A stretch of 64,000 nucleotides of DNA from Treponema parvum (GCF_017893945.1 NZ_CP054257.1:868001-932000), one strand, 5' to 3'. Shown: positions 15,836-25,117, counted from the first letter of the stretch. A program made the numbers and translations. Notes: generated from the letters alone by a model not told the origin.

Positions 15836-16591
15836 ATGAAAAAAAAATATGGATTGTTATTAAAAATAATTTTGGATAAAGTTTTACTATATTTAAGTAA
15901 TATTTTTTTAGTAATACTGTATTCATTTTTAATTATTCTATTTTTGATTATTGGAAATAAAATAATTGATATTCATATATTATCTGATAATAATTTTTTT
16001 ATTAGTTTATTTTCCGCAATAGTTGGGGCTTGTATTGGTTTATTGGGGTTAAGAATTCAACTAAGTAGTGATAAACGGAAAAATAAATATAAACATATGT
16101 ATGAAAAAATTATTATTCCAATAGATAATAACTTAGAATCATTAATTACAAATTTAATTAATTATGAGTTTAATATGATTAATTCTAAGATGAATAAAAT
16201 AATTCAGCCATTTGACAGGAAGTACTATGTCGAAAAAAATTTAAAAAAAAGGATTGACCAAATAAATTATTTTTCAAAAAGAAATGAAGAATTATTTGAA
16301 AAAATTTCAAATAATTATAAAAGTTCAAAATCAGATGAGAAAGAGTGGATATCTTTAGGGAAGATACCGATAGAAGATAAGAATTTAATAAAGAAAATTA
16401 ATTGCTTAACGAAAAAGTATAATTCAAATAAAAATGAATATGAAATAAATTATATGTTATTAAATAAAATAAAAAAATGTGATTTCTATCTTGAAATAGT
16501 TAAAAACAGCAAAACAATAGAAACAAATCTATTAGAAATAAAAACTTATTTTGATTATTTAATTAACTGGACAAAATGGTATATATGTTAA
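15836..16591 (+). CDS. AT-rich membrane protein of unknown function
   Basis: A 251-residue protein from ATG 15836; the open frame begins at a TTG at 15779, inside the recombination core, and is not a credible start. Two membrane helices lie near the N-terminus (about residues 15-42, VLLYLSNIFLVILYSF, and about 57-76, FFISLFSAIVGACIGLLG). They are followed by a basic, helical cytoplasmic part of about 170 residues rich in Lys, Asn and Ile. Base composition is far more AT-rich than the chromosome, indicating recent acquisition. No family was recognised. The layout, two helices plus a coiled-coil-like tail, resembles many small defence or effector membrane proteins, but this is only analogy. Confidence 0.7.
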   Translation: MKKKYGLLLKIILDKVLLYLSNIFLVILYSFLIILFLIIGNKIIDIHILSDNNFFISLFSAIVGACIGLLGLRIQLSSDKRKNKYKHMYEKIIIPIDNNLESLITNLINYEFNMINSKMNKIIQPFDRKYYVEKNLKKRIDQINYFSKRNEELFEKISNNYKSSKSDEKEWISLGKIPIEDKNLIKKINCLTKKYNSNKNEYEINYMLLNKIKKCDFYLEIVKNSKTIETNLLEIKTYFDYLINWTKWYIC

Positions 16592-16596
16592 AAATA

Positions 16597-16612
16597 ACCT
16601 AACACAGTTTTG
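16597..16612 (+). other. Half attC-like site at the 3' edge of the cassette block
   Basis: ACCTAACACAGTTTTG begins 5 nt after the membrane-gene stop and matches the 5' arms of sites 1 and 2, but no matching 3' arm follows. It probably marks a truncated last cassette or the array-chromosome junction. Confidence 0.5.
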
Positions 16613-16687
16613 TACTCTTATGAACTCTTACGACTTGTTACCCCTTTTAGCAAAAAATTGATTTCCGTCTTGTGCGTTTTGGCGATA

Positions 16688-16716
16688 TTGAACCTTGCCG
16701 CATTTTTGTGATAAAT
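16688..16716 (+). promoter_or_regulatory. Promoter close to the start codon of the 16724 gene
   Basis: TTGAAC (16688-16693), a 17-bp spacer and ATAAAT (16711-16716) are followed by 7 nt and then ATG 16724. An alternative -10 TATAGT (16716-16721) is also present. No Shine-Dalgarno sequence is visible. Confidence 0.45.
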
Positions 16717-16723
16717 ATAGTAT

Positions 16724-17437
16724 ATGTTTCTTTTTTTATTGCTTTTCTTTCCGTTTGTGCTTGTCGCGGCTTCGGTAATTAAAGGGTCTTTTAAAGAGTA
16801 TTTTGTTCCTGCCGTATTGGGCGCTTTTGCGGGAATATTTACTTGCCTGATTTATACTTTTTTTATATTTCCGTCGTCGTCTTTTTCGTTCGGTTTTGCT
16901 TCGAATTTTGCGCGCATTTTGTTCAAAAACATTTTTTTGCCTATGTTTTTAAGCGGCGCGGCCTTATTTTTGCTGCTTAAAGATCCTTTTGAAACCAGAA
17001 TAAAAGTGTTATTTCCTTATTGGATAGTCTTTTACGCTTTATTTATTCCGTGTACGACTATTTCAGGCAAAACGGATTTTTCTTTTTTTGAATTGTTTTT
17101 GCGTCCCGTATTATACGTAAGCATGCTTGTTATGTTTGACGGCGTTTGGGATTTCTTTCTATTAAAAAGAATAAAAGCGGAAGACAAAACGGCTGCAAGC
17201 GATTATGGCGCCCGTGACGAGGTCTTCGGCATTGACCGGCATCGTTCGGGTAGCGTAAAAAGCATAATAATGTTATGTCTTGCTTTGTTCTTCGTCTTGT
17301 CATTTCCTGCCGCCGTCGAAACGCTTCGCTTCATTGGCGCCCCGCGGCCTGTTTGGATCTTAATGTTTGTCGTTTACGCCGCCGCTGCGGTTTATGTAGC
17401 GTACAAAATTCAAACGCATTTTCGGCGGGAAAAATAA
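16724..17437 (+). CDS. Polytopic membrane protein, unknown function
   Basis: A 237-residue, strongly hydrophobic protein with about six or seven membrane helices: FLFLLLFFPFVLVAASVI, FVPAVLGAFAGIFTCLIYTFF, FLPMFLSGAALFLLL, FPYWIVFYALFIP, a segment near FFELFLRPVLYVSMLV, then two C-terminal helices after a charged loop (about residues 150-180). No family recognised. Base composition returns to that of the core chromosome, so it lies outside the cassette block. It probably has its own promoter and a leaderless start. The ilvD promoter follows. Confidence 0.65.
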   Translation: MFLFLLLFFPFVLVAASVIKGSFKEYFVPAVLGAFAGIFTCLIYTFFIFPSSSFSFGFASNFARILFKNIFLPMFLSGAALFLLLKDPFETRIKVLFPYWIVFYALFIPCTTISGKTDFSFFELFLRPVLYVSMLVMFDGVWDFFLLKRIKAEDKTAASDYGARDEVFGIDRHRSGSVKSIIMLCLALFFVLSFPAAVETLRFIGAPRPVWILMFVVYAAAAVYVAYKIQTHFRREK

Positions 17438-17493
17438 TATCGGGAGAGAGGCGAAGCCGAAAAGCGTCCTTTCCGAAAGTACTTTTTGATTGC

Positions 17494-17522
17494 TTGACCA
17501 GAATTACTATGACGGCTATAGT
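17494..17522 (+). promoter_or_regulatory. Promoter of ilvDB
   Basis: TTGACC (17494-17499), a 17-bp spacer and TATAGT (17517-17522). The leader to the ilvD ATG is about 84 nt and contains an AGCTTTA/TAAAGCT inverted repeat, but no clear leader peptide or T-box. Confidence 0.7.
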
Positions 17523-17612
17523 ATATCCTTAATAAATACTGATTTAGCTTTAGCAAGACTTAAGAAACGTCCGCTTTTAAAGCTTTCGATTTCGGTATTT
17601 GGGAGACAATCT

Positions 17613-19298
17613 ATGAAAAGCGAAAACGCTACCAAAGGTGTCGCGCGCGCCCCGCACCGTTCCCTTTTTTATGCGATGGGATATACCGATGAAGAGCTCA
17701 GCCGACCCTTAGTGGGAGTTTGCTGTGCAAAAAATGAAATAATACCCGGCCACTTTGAACTGGACAGAATTGCCGACGCCGTAAAAGCCGGCATAAGAAT
17801 GGCCGGCGGCACTCCCATAGAATTTCCTGCGATCGGAGTTTGCGACGGCATAGCGATGGGACACGAGGGAATGAAGTATTCTTTGGTCACCCGCGAACTT
17901 ATAGCGGATTCCGTAGAATGCGTAGTTAAAGCCCATCAGTTTGACGCCCTTGTGCTTATTCCCAATTGCGACAAGGTTGTGCCGGGAATGCTCATGGCGG
18001 CGGCTCGTCTTGATCTTCCTACCGTATTTTGCTCAGGCGGCCCTATGATGCCCGGACGTTTACCCGGTCATGATTCTCATAATCCGTATTCAGGAAAGAA
18101 TTTAAGCTTAAGCGATATGTTTGAAGCGGTAGGTACTTTCGCCGCAGGAAAAATAAACGAACGAGAGCTTAAGGAAATGGAAAACGTCGCCTGTCCCGGC
18201 TGCGGATCCTGTTCCGGCATGTTTACCGCAAACAGCATGAATTGCCTTACGGAAGTTCTGGGATTAGGGCTTCCGGGCAACGGAACGATTCCTGCCGTGC
18301 AGGGAAGGCGTATCGCGCTTGCAAAGCATGCGGGTATGCAGGTTATGGAAATGTACAATAAGGGAATCACCGCAAGGCGCATGATGACGGCCGAAAGTTT
18401 TGCCAACGCGCTTGCCGCAGACATGGCGCTCGGCTGTTCCAGCAATACTATGCTTCACGTTCCGGCCATCGCTCATGAAGCGGGCATAAGCATCGATCTT
18501 CACGATGTAAATAAAATAAGCGAACATACGCCGAATTTGTGCCACTTGGCGCCTGCCGGTCACACGTTTATGAGCGAACTTGACGAAGCCGGAGGCGTTC
18601 AGGCGGTTCTTGCGGAATTGGCTAAAAAAAATCTCATAAAGACCGATTTGATAACCGTTACGGGAAAAACCATAGAGGAAAACATAAGGGGCGTTAAAAA
18701 CCGCGATCCTGAAATTCTTCGCCCGATCGAAAATCCGTATTCCCAAACCGGCGGTATTGCGGTTTTGTTCGGAAATCTTGCGCCCGACGGAACCGTAGTA
18801 AAACGTTCCGCCTGCGCGCCTGAGCTTATGAAGCACACAGGGCCTGCGCGCGTATTTGACGACGAAGCCGACGCAATGGAAGCGGTTCAAAAACAGCGCA
18901 TTAATCCCGGCGACGTGGTTGTGATACGCTATGAGGGCCCCAGAGGAGGACCGGGAATGCGCGAAATGCTCGCCGTTACTGCGGCTCTTGCCGGTCAGGG
19001 GCTTGATAAACAGGTGGCGCTGATTACCGACGGCCGTTTTAGCGGAGCTACCCGCGGAGCTTCTTTGGGGCATTGTTCGCCCGAGGCGGCCGTAGGAGGG
19101 CCCATCGCCTTGGTGAGAGAAGGCGATAAAATCACTATCGACATAAACGCTTATAAAATCACGCTTGAAGTAAGCGATGAAGAATTGGCGAAACGCCGCG
19201 AGGAATGGAAGGCTCCGCCTCCTAAGGTAAAAGACGGTTATCTTTCTCGTTATGCCAAATTAGTGTCTTCTGCGGATAAGGGAGCCGTATTGCAATGA
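17613..19298 (+). CDS. ilvD: Dihydroxy-acid dehydratase
   Basis: Dehydrates 2,3-dihydroxyisovalerate and its isoleucine-pathway counterpart to the 2-keto acids in branched-chain amino-acid synthesis. I start it at ATG 17613 (561 residues, normal length) because GGGAG lies 7 nt upstream and the protein then begins [17 protein letters not shown] as in homologues; the frame is open further upstream to 17490, over the promoter. Iron-sulphur cysteine motifs are [13 protein letters not shown] and [17 protein letters not shown]. Near the C-terminus are [13 protein letters not shown] and [13 protein letters not shown]. The stop overlaps ilvB by 4 bp (ATGA). No ilvC or ilvE is in the window. Confidence 0.96.
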   Translation: MKSENATKGVARAPHRSLFYAMGYTDEELSRPLVGVCCAKNEIIPGHFELDRIADAVKAGIRMAGGTPIEFPAIGVCDGIAMGHEGMKYSLVTRELIADSVECVVKAHQFDALVLIPNCDKVVPGMLMAAARLDLPTVFCSGGPMMPGRLPGHDSHNPYSGKNLSLSDMFEAVGTFAAGKINERELKEMENVACPGCGSCSGMFTANSMNCLTEVLGLGLPGNGTIPAVQGRRIALAKHAGMQVMEMYNKGITARRMMTAESFANALAADMALGCSSNTMLHVPAIAHEAGISIDLHDVNKISEHTPNLCHLAPAGHTFMSELDEAGGVQAVLAELAKKNLIKTDLITVTGKTIEENIRGVKNRDPEILRPIENPYSQTGGIAVLFGNLAPDGTVVKRSACAPELMKHTGPARVFDDEADAMEAVQKQRINPGDVVVIRYEGPRGGPGMREMLAVTAALAGQGLDKQVALITDGRFSGATRGASLGHCSPEAAVGGPIALVREGDKITIDINAYKITLEVSDEELAKRREEWKAPPPKVKDGYLSRYAKLVSSADKGAVLQ

Positions 19299-20992
19299 AA
19301 ATAACAGGGTCTCGTGTAATTATAGAATGTTTAGTGGAACAAGGAGTCGACCTGGTGTTCGGATACCCGGGAGGGGCTATTTTAAATGTATATGACGAGC
19401 TTTATAAAAACAGCGACAGAATCCGCCATATCTTGACCGCTCACGAGCAGGGAGCCGCTCACGCCGCGGACGGGTACGCAAGGTCTACCGGAAAGGTTGG
19501 AGTTGTGCTTGCGACAAGCGGCCCGGGAGCTACAAATCTTGTTACGGGAATAGCAACCGCCTACATGGATTCCGTGCCGATAGTTGCAATCACTTGCAAC
19601 GTAACGATTCCCCAGCTCGGTAAGGACAGCTTTCAGGAAATCGATATTACGGGCGTCACTATGCCGATCACAAAGCACAATTTTATAGTTCGCGACGTAT
19701 CAAAACTTGCGGACACGATTCGTAAAGCTTTTGTCATTGCAAAAACAGGGCGTCCGGGTCCCGTGCTGATAGATATTCCCAAGGATATTACGGCGGCGCT
19801 TGTCGATTATACCGCTGTAACCGTGCAAAACGGCGGCGAAATATCTTTGACGGCCGATAAAAAAAGAGCGGCGGCCTCTATGCCCTCGCAGGACGAAATC
19901 GAACGTGCGGCTCAGCTCATAAACAAGGCGGAACGCCCCGTGATTTACGCAGGCGGCGGCGTCATAATTTCAAACGCTTGTGGAGAACTCAAAGAGCTTT
20001 CGGAGCTTGCAAATATTCCGGTTACCATGAGCCTGATGGGAAAATCGGCTTTTCCGAACAGACACCCGCTCGCTTTGGGGCTCATAGGTATGCACGGAAC
20101 GAAGGCTTCGAACATGGCCGCAAATAAGAGCGACCTGCTTATTGCGGTAGGAACACGTTTCAGCGACCGCGTCATAGGCGATCCTAAAAAATTCGCGGGA
20201 AACGCTAAAGTTCTCCATATAGATATAGATCCCGCCGAAATAAATAAAAATATCCGTGTCTTTACGGCTTTACTGGGAAACATAAAAGACATACTCACCG
20301 CGCTAATTCCTCTTGTAGAGAAGAAAAACGCTTCCGAATGGAACAAGCGGATTGACGAATGGAAAAAAGAAATTCCTTCCAGCTGGAATAAAAAGACGGC
20401 TCTTCCGCCTAAATTCATCTATGAATATGTGAACGGCAGAGTGGATGAAGATGCTATAATAACCACGGAAGTAGGGCAGCACCAGATGTGGGCCGCTCAG
20501 TTTTATAACTATACAAAGCCCAGAACCTTTTTGACTTCAGGCGGACTTGGAACCATGGGCTTCGGAACGGGAGCCGCCATAGGCGCCCAGCTTGCAAATC
20601 CTTCGCGCCGCATAGTCCATTTTGCAGGCGACGGTTCTTTCAGAATGAACTGCAACGAGCTTGCGACGATAGCCCATTACAATCTTCCGATAATTATCAT
20701 CGTAGTGGATAACGGCGCTTTAGGAAACGTCCGCATGTGGCAAACTCTTTTTTATGAAAAGCGTTACAGCCAGACCACTTTGGACTTCGGCCCGGATTTT
20801 GTAAAACTTGCCGAAGCATACGGAATTTGCGGATACAGGGCAAAAAATCAGGATGAGTTTAGGAAAGCCTTTGACGAGGCTTTTGCCGCCGGGAAACCTG
20901 CAGTGATCGACGCTATGATAGACATAGACGAAATGGTTATGCCGATGATACCGCCCGGAAAACCCGTGGAAAATTTGCTTTTGGACGTTTAA
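19295..20992 (+). CDS. ilvB: Acetolactate synthase, catalytic (large) subunit
   Basis: A thiamine-diphosphate and FAD enzyme that condenses two pyruvates, or pyruvate with 2-ketobutyrate, at the entry to valine/leucine/isoleucine synthesis. It has 565 residues. Visible motifs are [32 protein letters not shown] with the catalytic Glu, [18 protein letters not shown], and the cofactor motif [15 protein letters not shown] through [11 protein letters not shown]. The segment after the [13 protein letters not shown] block reads TCNVT where many homologues have TGQVP. No small regulatory subunit (ilvH/ilvN) follows, so feedback control by a subunit would need a gene elsewhere. It is translationally coupled to ilvD. 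Confidence 0.95.
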   Translation: MKITGSRVIIECLVEQGVDLVFGYPGGAILNVYDELYKNSDRIRHILTAHEQGAAHAADGYARSTGKVGVVLATSGPGATNLVTGIATAYMDSVPIVAITCNVTIPQLGKDSFQEIDITGVTMPITKHNFIVRDVSKLADTIRKAFVIAKTGRPGPVLIDIPKDITAALVDYTAVTVQNGGEISLTADKKRAAASMPSQDEIERAAQLINKAERPVIYAGGGVIISNACGELKELSELANIPVTMSLMGKSAFPNRHPLALGLIGMHGTKASNMAANKSDLLIAVGTRFSDRVIGDPKKFAGNAKVLHIDIDPAEINKNIRVFTALLGNIKDILTALIPLVEKKNASEWNKRIDEWKKEIPSSWNKKTALPPKFIYEYVNGRVDEDAIITTEVGQHQMWAAQFYNYTKPRTFLTSGGLGTMGFGTGAAIGAQLANPSRRIVHFAGDGSFRMNCNELATIAHYNLPIIIIVVDNGALGNVRMWQTLFYEKRYSQTTLDFGPDFVKLAEAYGICGYRAKNQDEFRKAFDEAFAAGKPAVIDAMIDIDEMVMPMIPPGKPVENLLLDV

Positions 20993-20995
20993 AGC

Positions 20996-21050
20996 GCGCA
21001 GAAATTCGGCGAACATTGAAACAAGCGCAGAATTTCGGTGATTCTTGCAG
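20996..21050. repeat. Two-copy 29-bp direct repeat after ilvB
   Basis: GCGCAGAAATTCGGCGAACA (20996 onward) recurs in degenerate form from 21025 as GCGCAGAATTTCGGTGATTC. It is non-coding and probably a decayed intergenic repeat. Confidence 0.45.
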
Positions 21051-21131
21051 TGTGTCCGGAATTCCGGCGCCGCCTTTCCGGGCGTGGCAGTGTAACGCTC
21101 GAAGCATCATGCTGCCGGGCGTGCTGCATTT

Positions 21132-21719
21132 TTATTCACCGTTTGTAAACTCAAGTAAATCGGAATGATCCCCGGAATCGGCTTTTCGCAGCGCTGCAAT
21201 ATACCGGCTTCTGATATAAGAAACATTTACCAAATCCGTATTTCCCCAATACAATGATTTACCGTCCAGTTTTTGAAGTATTAAATCCGCCATCAGTCTG
21301 GAAACGCGTCCGTTTCCATTTGGAAACGGATGAATTTGAACAAGACGGTGGTGAAAGCGCACGGCGATTTCATGATTAACATAAGTTCCGTTTTTAATCC
21401 AAAACTTTACATCATCAAAAAGCTGCATCACTTTTATCGGGATTTGATATGGCGCAACTCCGATATTTCTTTCCGTCGTTCTGTATATTCCGGCCCATTT
21501 CCAAACTTCACCGAACATCTTTTTGTGTAAATTACGCAAAAAAACGTCTGAATAAATATCTTTGGTTTTGTTTGACAGGAGCCATACCTGAGCCTCTGCA
21601 ATATTTCAAGCTTCTACCTCATTTAATTCCGAACGGAGCGTTATCCACTTTAATTTCAAACCGTATTTTTCATCTTCGGTAAGAGGTGTTGAATTATCAT
21701 CAGCGCCAAAAACATCCAT
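21132..21719 (-). pseudogene. Mobile mystery protein B (Fic family) with in-frame TGA
   Basis: A 196-codon gene for the Fic-domain partner of mobile mystery protein A. The frame starts at ATG 21719-21717 (MDVFGADDNSTPLTEDE) and is clean except for a TGA at codon 38 (21608-21606), in the context LRSELNEVEA-stop-NIAEAQVWLL where relatives read through with Glu or Gln. Downstream the domain is complete, including the AMP-transferase motif HPFPNGNGRVSR and the Fic helices. An internal start (TTG at 21539) would give 135 residues with the active-site motif but without the N-terminal helix region. It lies 3 bp after the HTH partner. It is most likely inactivated or strongly attenuated. Confidence 0.85.
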
Positions 21720-21722
21720 TTG

Positions 21723-22163
21723 TTAATTCCATATTTGTTTAGTTTTATTATTAATGAAATCCGCAACCATGTCTTCAACGGCTTCTTTTGTTGCAATATC
21801 TTGATTTTCCAATGCCATGTTTAGATTTACAGATTTTATTATTTTCTCTGCTTTCTTTCTGGCCTGAACTTCAACAAAACTCTGAAAACTGGTTTTGGGC
21901 TTAAAATAATAAACAAAATCACAGTCTATAGCTTTTGCAATTTTTTCCATTGTAGAAATCTTTAGATTTTTCTCATTCTTTTCCATAACCGTAATTCGAG
22001 GCTGAGTCACGCCAAGCCGATTGGCAAATTGTAAAGCTGTCATTCCCAAGGCTTCCCGAATAGACTCGATCCAACTTTTGCCCTTAGGGATAATATTTTT
22101 ATCAACCTGTAAATCCACCGTTTTTTTATCCAATGCTCTAATTTCAATTATTCTTGTATTCAT
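21723..22163 (-). CDS. Mobile mystery protein A (HTH regulator paired with Fic protein)
   Basis: A 146-residue DNA-binding protein of the mobile mystery protein A family, which is consistently encoded upstream of a Fic-domain protein B. The helix-turn-helix is IREALGMTALQFANRLGVTQ followed by RITVMEKNEKNLKIST. The family's central block KAIDCDFVYYFKPK and the ARKKAEKIIKSVNLNMALE segment are present. It is intact and probably acts as antitoxin and autorepressor for the Fic partner. The pair lies between housekeeping genes ilvB and argH and is AT-rich, consistent with insertion as a mobile module. Confidence 0.85.
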   Translation of the reverse strand: MNTRIIEIRALDKKTVDLQVDKNIIPKGKSWIESIREALGMTALQFANRLGVTQPRITVMEKNEKNLKISTMEKIAKAIDCDFVYYFKPKTSFQSFVEVQARKKAEKIIKSVNLNMALENQDIATKEAVEDMVADFINNKTKQIWN

Positions 22164-22165
22164 GT

Positions 22166-22263
22166 ATAACCTATATATAATAGTATTTTAACATTATTAT
22201 AATATATATATTGTATATTTACTATAATTATATTACTTTTTTATTATATTTTGTATAGGTAAC
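22166..22263. repeat. AT-rich tract with inverted ends upstream of mobile mystery protein A
   Basis: A roughly 95-bp almost pure AT tract bounded by ATAACCTATA (22166-22175) and its near-complement TATAGGTAAC (22254-22263). It probably contains the mobA promoter/operator and may be one end of the inserted module. Confidence 0.4.
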
Positions 22264-22358
22264 TTAGCCGAATCTCTGCGGCTCCTTGAATCCGGCCGCC
22301 TTGCGACGAGCGGTACGGTGCGGCACGAGTGCGCGATGCGATGAGTGCGTTTCACACG

Positions 22359-22387
22359 TTGAGACTGTCTTTCTTTTTCTGTATAAT
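22359..22387 (+). promoter_or_regulatory. Promoter of argH, leaderless configuration
   Basis: TTGAGA (22359-22364), a 17-bp spacer and a perfect TATAAT (22382-22387) are followed by CGGTAAT and ATG 22395. There is no room for a ribosome site if transcription starts 7 nt after the -10 box. Confidence 0.7.
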
Positions 22388-22394
22388 CGGTAAT

Positions 22395-23810
22395 ATGGAA
22401 TCACACGGCGCATTGACATCCGACAATCGTGCGGCCTTATGGAAAGGCCGTTTTTCCGAGGGCCCCGACGCGGAAGCGGTAGCATTTGAAACTTCAATCC
22501 ATGTGGACGAACGCATGGCTCTCGACGATATTTACGGCAGCAAGGCCCATGCCCGGATGCTGGGCGAGGCAGGCATCATTCCCTCGTCCGAAGCGGACAA
22601 GATCGTTGCAGGCCTTGATTCGATCCGCAAAGACCTTGAAGAAGGCAGGCTCTCAATCGATTACAGCGCGGAAGACATACATTCGTTTATAGAAGGCGTC
22701 TTAACCGACCGTATAGGCGAACCGGGCAAAAAGATCCATACCGGCAGGAGCCGGAACGATCAGATCGCCCTTGACGAAAGGCTTTATTTGCGCCGCCGCA
22801 TACCCGACCTTAAAAACAGACTTTTAACCCTGATTGATACCCTCGCTTCCATTGCGGACTCGCATACCGGAGATATTATGCCGGGCTTTACCCACATGCA
22901 GCACGCACAGCCCGTAACTCTCGCTCATCACCTTTGCGCGTGGGCGTGGATGCTTGTCCGGGATGCGGAAAGGCTTTCCGACGGACTCAAGCGCATTTCT
23001 CTTTCGCCCTTGGGAGCGGGTGCTCTGGCCGGCAGCAGCCTGCCTTTAAACCGTGAAAGCGCTGCCAAAGACATGGGCTTTAACGGAGTTGTGCAAAATT
23101 CTTTGGACGCCGTTTCCGACAGGGATTACTGCATAGAATTTGCTTCCTGCTTTGCGCTTATTCAAATGCACCTGTCGCGTTTTTGCGAAGAGATCGTCAT
23201 TTGGGCTTCTACGGAATTTTCTTTTATAGAATTGAGCGAAAGATGGTCTACCGGAAGTTCCATCATGCCGCAGAAGAAAAATCCCGACTTTGCGGAATTG
23301 ATTCGCGGGCGAACGGGAAAGGTCTACGGCAGTTTAATTGCGCTTCTTACGATGATGAAAGGCCTGCCCCTGTCTTATAACCGCGACATGCAGGAAGACA
23401 AAGAAAGCCTCTTTGATTCTTACGACACGGTGATTTCCTGCGTCAATGTTTTTACAAAGATGATTTCAAGCGCCGAATGGAATTGCGATACCATGAGCGT
23501 CTCATGCGACGGCGGCTATCTTAACGCGACGGACATTGCCGAATATCTTGTAAAAAAAGGAATGCCGTTTAGAACTGCGCACGGCGTGGCCGCAAAAGCC
23601 GTTCGAATTGCGATAGAAAAACAGCGCCGGCTTGAAGATCTTGATATTTCGGATTTTAAGTCATGCTCTGATTTGATTTCAGAAGATATCTATAGTAGAA
23701 TTACTAAAGACGCTTGCGTAAACGCCAGAAATTTGACGGGCGGACCTTCTTCTGAGAGAGTAAAAGAACAGATTCTTTTATTAAAGGAATTTGCACGACA
23801 AAAGAGGTAA
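22395..23810 (+). CDS. argH: Argininosuccinate lyase
   Basis: Cleaves argininosuccinate to arginine and fumarate, the last step of arginine synthesis. A 471-residue cytoplasmic member of the fumarase/aspartase superfamily. Signatures are HTGRSRNDQIALD, GFTHMQHAQPVTLAHH and the catalytic loop GSSIMPQKKNPDFAELIRG. I start at ATG 22395 (MESHGALTSDNRAALWKGRF) because homologues begin here; the frame is open to 22329, but that stretch covers the promoter. No argG or other arg genes are adjacent. A class III cyclase begins 12 bp downstream and is probably co-transcribed. Confidence 0.96.
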   Translation: MESHGALTSDNRAALWKGRFSEGPDAEAVAFETSIHVDERMALDDIYGSKAHARMLGEAGIIPSSEADKIVAGLDSIRKDLEEGRLSIDYSAEDIHSFIEGVLTDRIGEPGKKIHTGRSRNDQIALDERLYLRRRIPDLKNRLLTLIDTLASIADSHTGDIMPGFTHMQHAQPVTLAHHLCAWAWMLVRDAERLSDGLKRISLSPLGAGALAGSSLPLNRESAAKDMGFNGVVQNSLDAVSDRDYCIEFASCFALIQMHLSRFCEEIVIWASTEFSFIELSERWSTGSSIMPQKKNPDFAELIRGRTGKVYGSLIALLTMMKGLPLSYNRDMQEDKESLFDSYDTVISCVNVFTKMISSAEWNCDTMSVSCDGGYLNATDIAEYLVKKGMPFRTAHGVAAKAVRIAIEKQRRLEDLDISDFKSCSDLISEDIYSRITKDACVNARNLTGGPSSERVKEQILLLKEFARQKR

Positions 23811-23822
23811 TGTCGACCGGAT

Positions 23823-25040
23823 ATGGATGATGATAAAAATTCTTCCGGAAGCGGATTACATTTCGAACAGCTGGATTTTGATCTGCTGGAAAGATCTCTG
23901 CAAAATCAGAGTTCCTCAGAGATGGTCTTTCAAACTCTCTCGATATGGTTATGGGGGCGCTTGGACGTTGAATTCGTAGCGTTCTGTTTTTCAAAAAAGT
24001 CGGACGCTCAGTATGTAAAAACGTCGGACGACGGAAACATACCTTCAGGCTCTTCCGTCTTTCAAGAACGAAAAGAAAACGCCGTTTCAAAAAACGGAGT
24101 CTTTGTTCACAGTTCGGGTTATATCTCTTTTCCCTTGGAAGATTTCAGCAATATTTCGGAAAAAGTTCTTTTAGTTATAGGAAAAGATAAAGCTTCCGGT
24201 GCGTCATTCCGCCCCGAAGAGTATAGAAAATTCAATCCTATCATACGCATATTGAATAAATCCTTGCTGTATTTTACGGCTGAGCTTTTGAACGAAGAAA
24301 AGAGCCGGCTGCAGTACGCTTTTTCACGCTATGTTTCTCCCGAACTTGTTCAAAACATTATTTCGGACGGAAAGGCGATAGACACAAGCGGCGAAAAGCA
24401 GTGTCTCTCCGTGATTTTTACGGATCTGAAGGATTTCACCTCCTTGACGGAAGAGATGAATCCTCCCAACCTTGTCCGCGTATTGAATATGTATTTGACG
24501 GAAATGACTCAAGTCATAATTTCACTCGGAGGCACCATCGATAAATTTGAAGGAGACGCCATAATGGCGTTTTTCGGAGCGCCGCACAGGTTCCCCGATC
24601 ATGCCGTACGCTGCTGCCTTTCGGCTTTGCGCATGAAAAAGATGGAAAACATCCTGAACGAACAGCTTTTGCATGAAAAACTTATCCAAAAACCGCTTTT
24701 TACCAGAATAGGAATAAATACGGGCGATATGATCGTAGGCAACATAGGATCGCTGCAGCGACTTGACTATACTATTATCGGCTCAAATGTTAATATTGCG
24801 TCTAGGATCGAAGACATAAATAAGGTATACGGCACTTCCGTTCTTATAAGCGGCGAAACTTTCCGTTTGGTCGCCCCGTATTTTAACTGCGAATACTGCG
24901 ATACGGCCTTTTTAAAAGGAGTAAAAGACGCCGTTCCTTTGTATAAGCTTATTTCGGAAAAGGAAAACATTCCTTTTTACGGGAATTTTGAAAATTCGGA
25001 ACCGGCTTCTGAAATGGAACTGCTTGAGCCGGATTTATAA
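23823..25040 (+). CDS. Class III adenylate/guanylate cyclase, soluble, atypical base-recognition site
   Basis: A 405-residue cytoplasmic protein. About residues 1-160 form a GAF-like or otherwise unrecognised sensory region; residues about 170-390 form a class III nucleotide cyclase. Metal-binding aspartates are in FTDLKDFTSL and FEGDAIMAFFGAP, and the linker helix YAFSRYVSPELVQNII precedes the domain as in other treponemal cyclases. The purine-recognition segment reads YTIIGSNVNIASR where typical adenylate cyclases have GDAVNLASR, so base specificity is uncertain. It is likely co-transcribed with argH. Confidence 0.87.
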   Translation: MDDDKNSSGSGLHFEQLDFDLLERSLQNQSSSEMVFQTLSIWLWGRLDVEFVAFCFSKKSDAQYVKTSDDGNIPSGSSVFQERKENAVSKNGVFVHSSGYISFPLEDFSNISEKVLLVIGKDKASGASFRPEEYRKFNPIIRILNKSLLYFTAELLNEEKSRLQYAFSRYVSPELVQNIISDGKAIDTSGEKQCLSVIFTDLKDFTSLTEEMNPPNLVRVLNMYLTEMTQVIISLGGTIDKFEGDAIMAFFGAPHRFPDHAVRCCLSALRMKKMENILNEQLLHEKLIQKPLFTRIGINTGDMIVGNIGSLQRLDYTIIGSNVNIASRIEDINKVYGTSVLISGETFRLVAPYFNCEYCDTAFLKGVKDAVPLYKLISEKENIPFYGNFENSEPASEMELLEPDL

Positions 25041-25117
25041 CCGTGCGCAAAAGCGCGCGAAAACGGCATACTCGGAAATCGAAATTTCCTTGAATATCGT
25101 TTTTTAAGGGGAAAAAA

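Noticed and set aside
17523..17612. T-box or attenuator in the ilvD leader
   Set aside because: No T-box consensus, no leader peptide rich in branched-chain codons and no terminator hairpin with U-tract were found; only one 7-bp inverted repeat.
18264..19073. 269-codon minus-strand ORF inside ilvD
   Set aside because: It is antisense to a strongly conserved dehydratase and has no recognisable domain, start context or promoter.
22329..22394. Upstream extension of argH to 22329
   Set aside because: The stretch covers the -35/-10 promoter, and homologues start at the MESHGAL region, so it is not translated.
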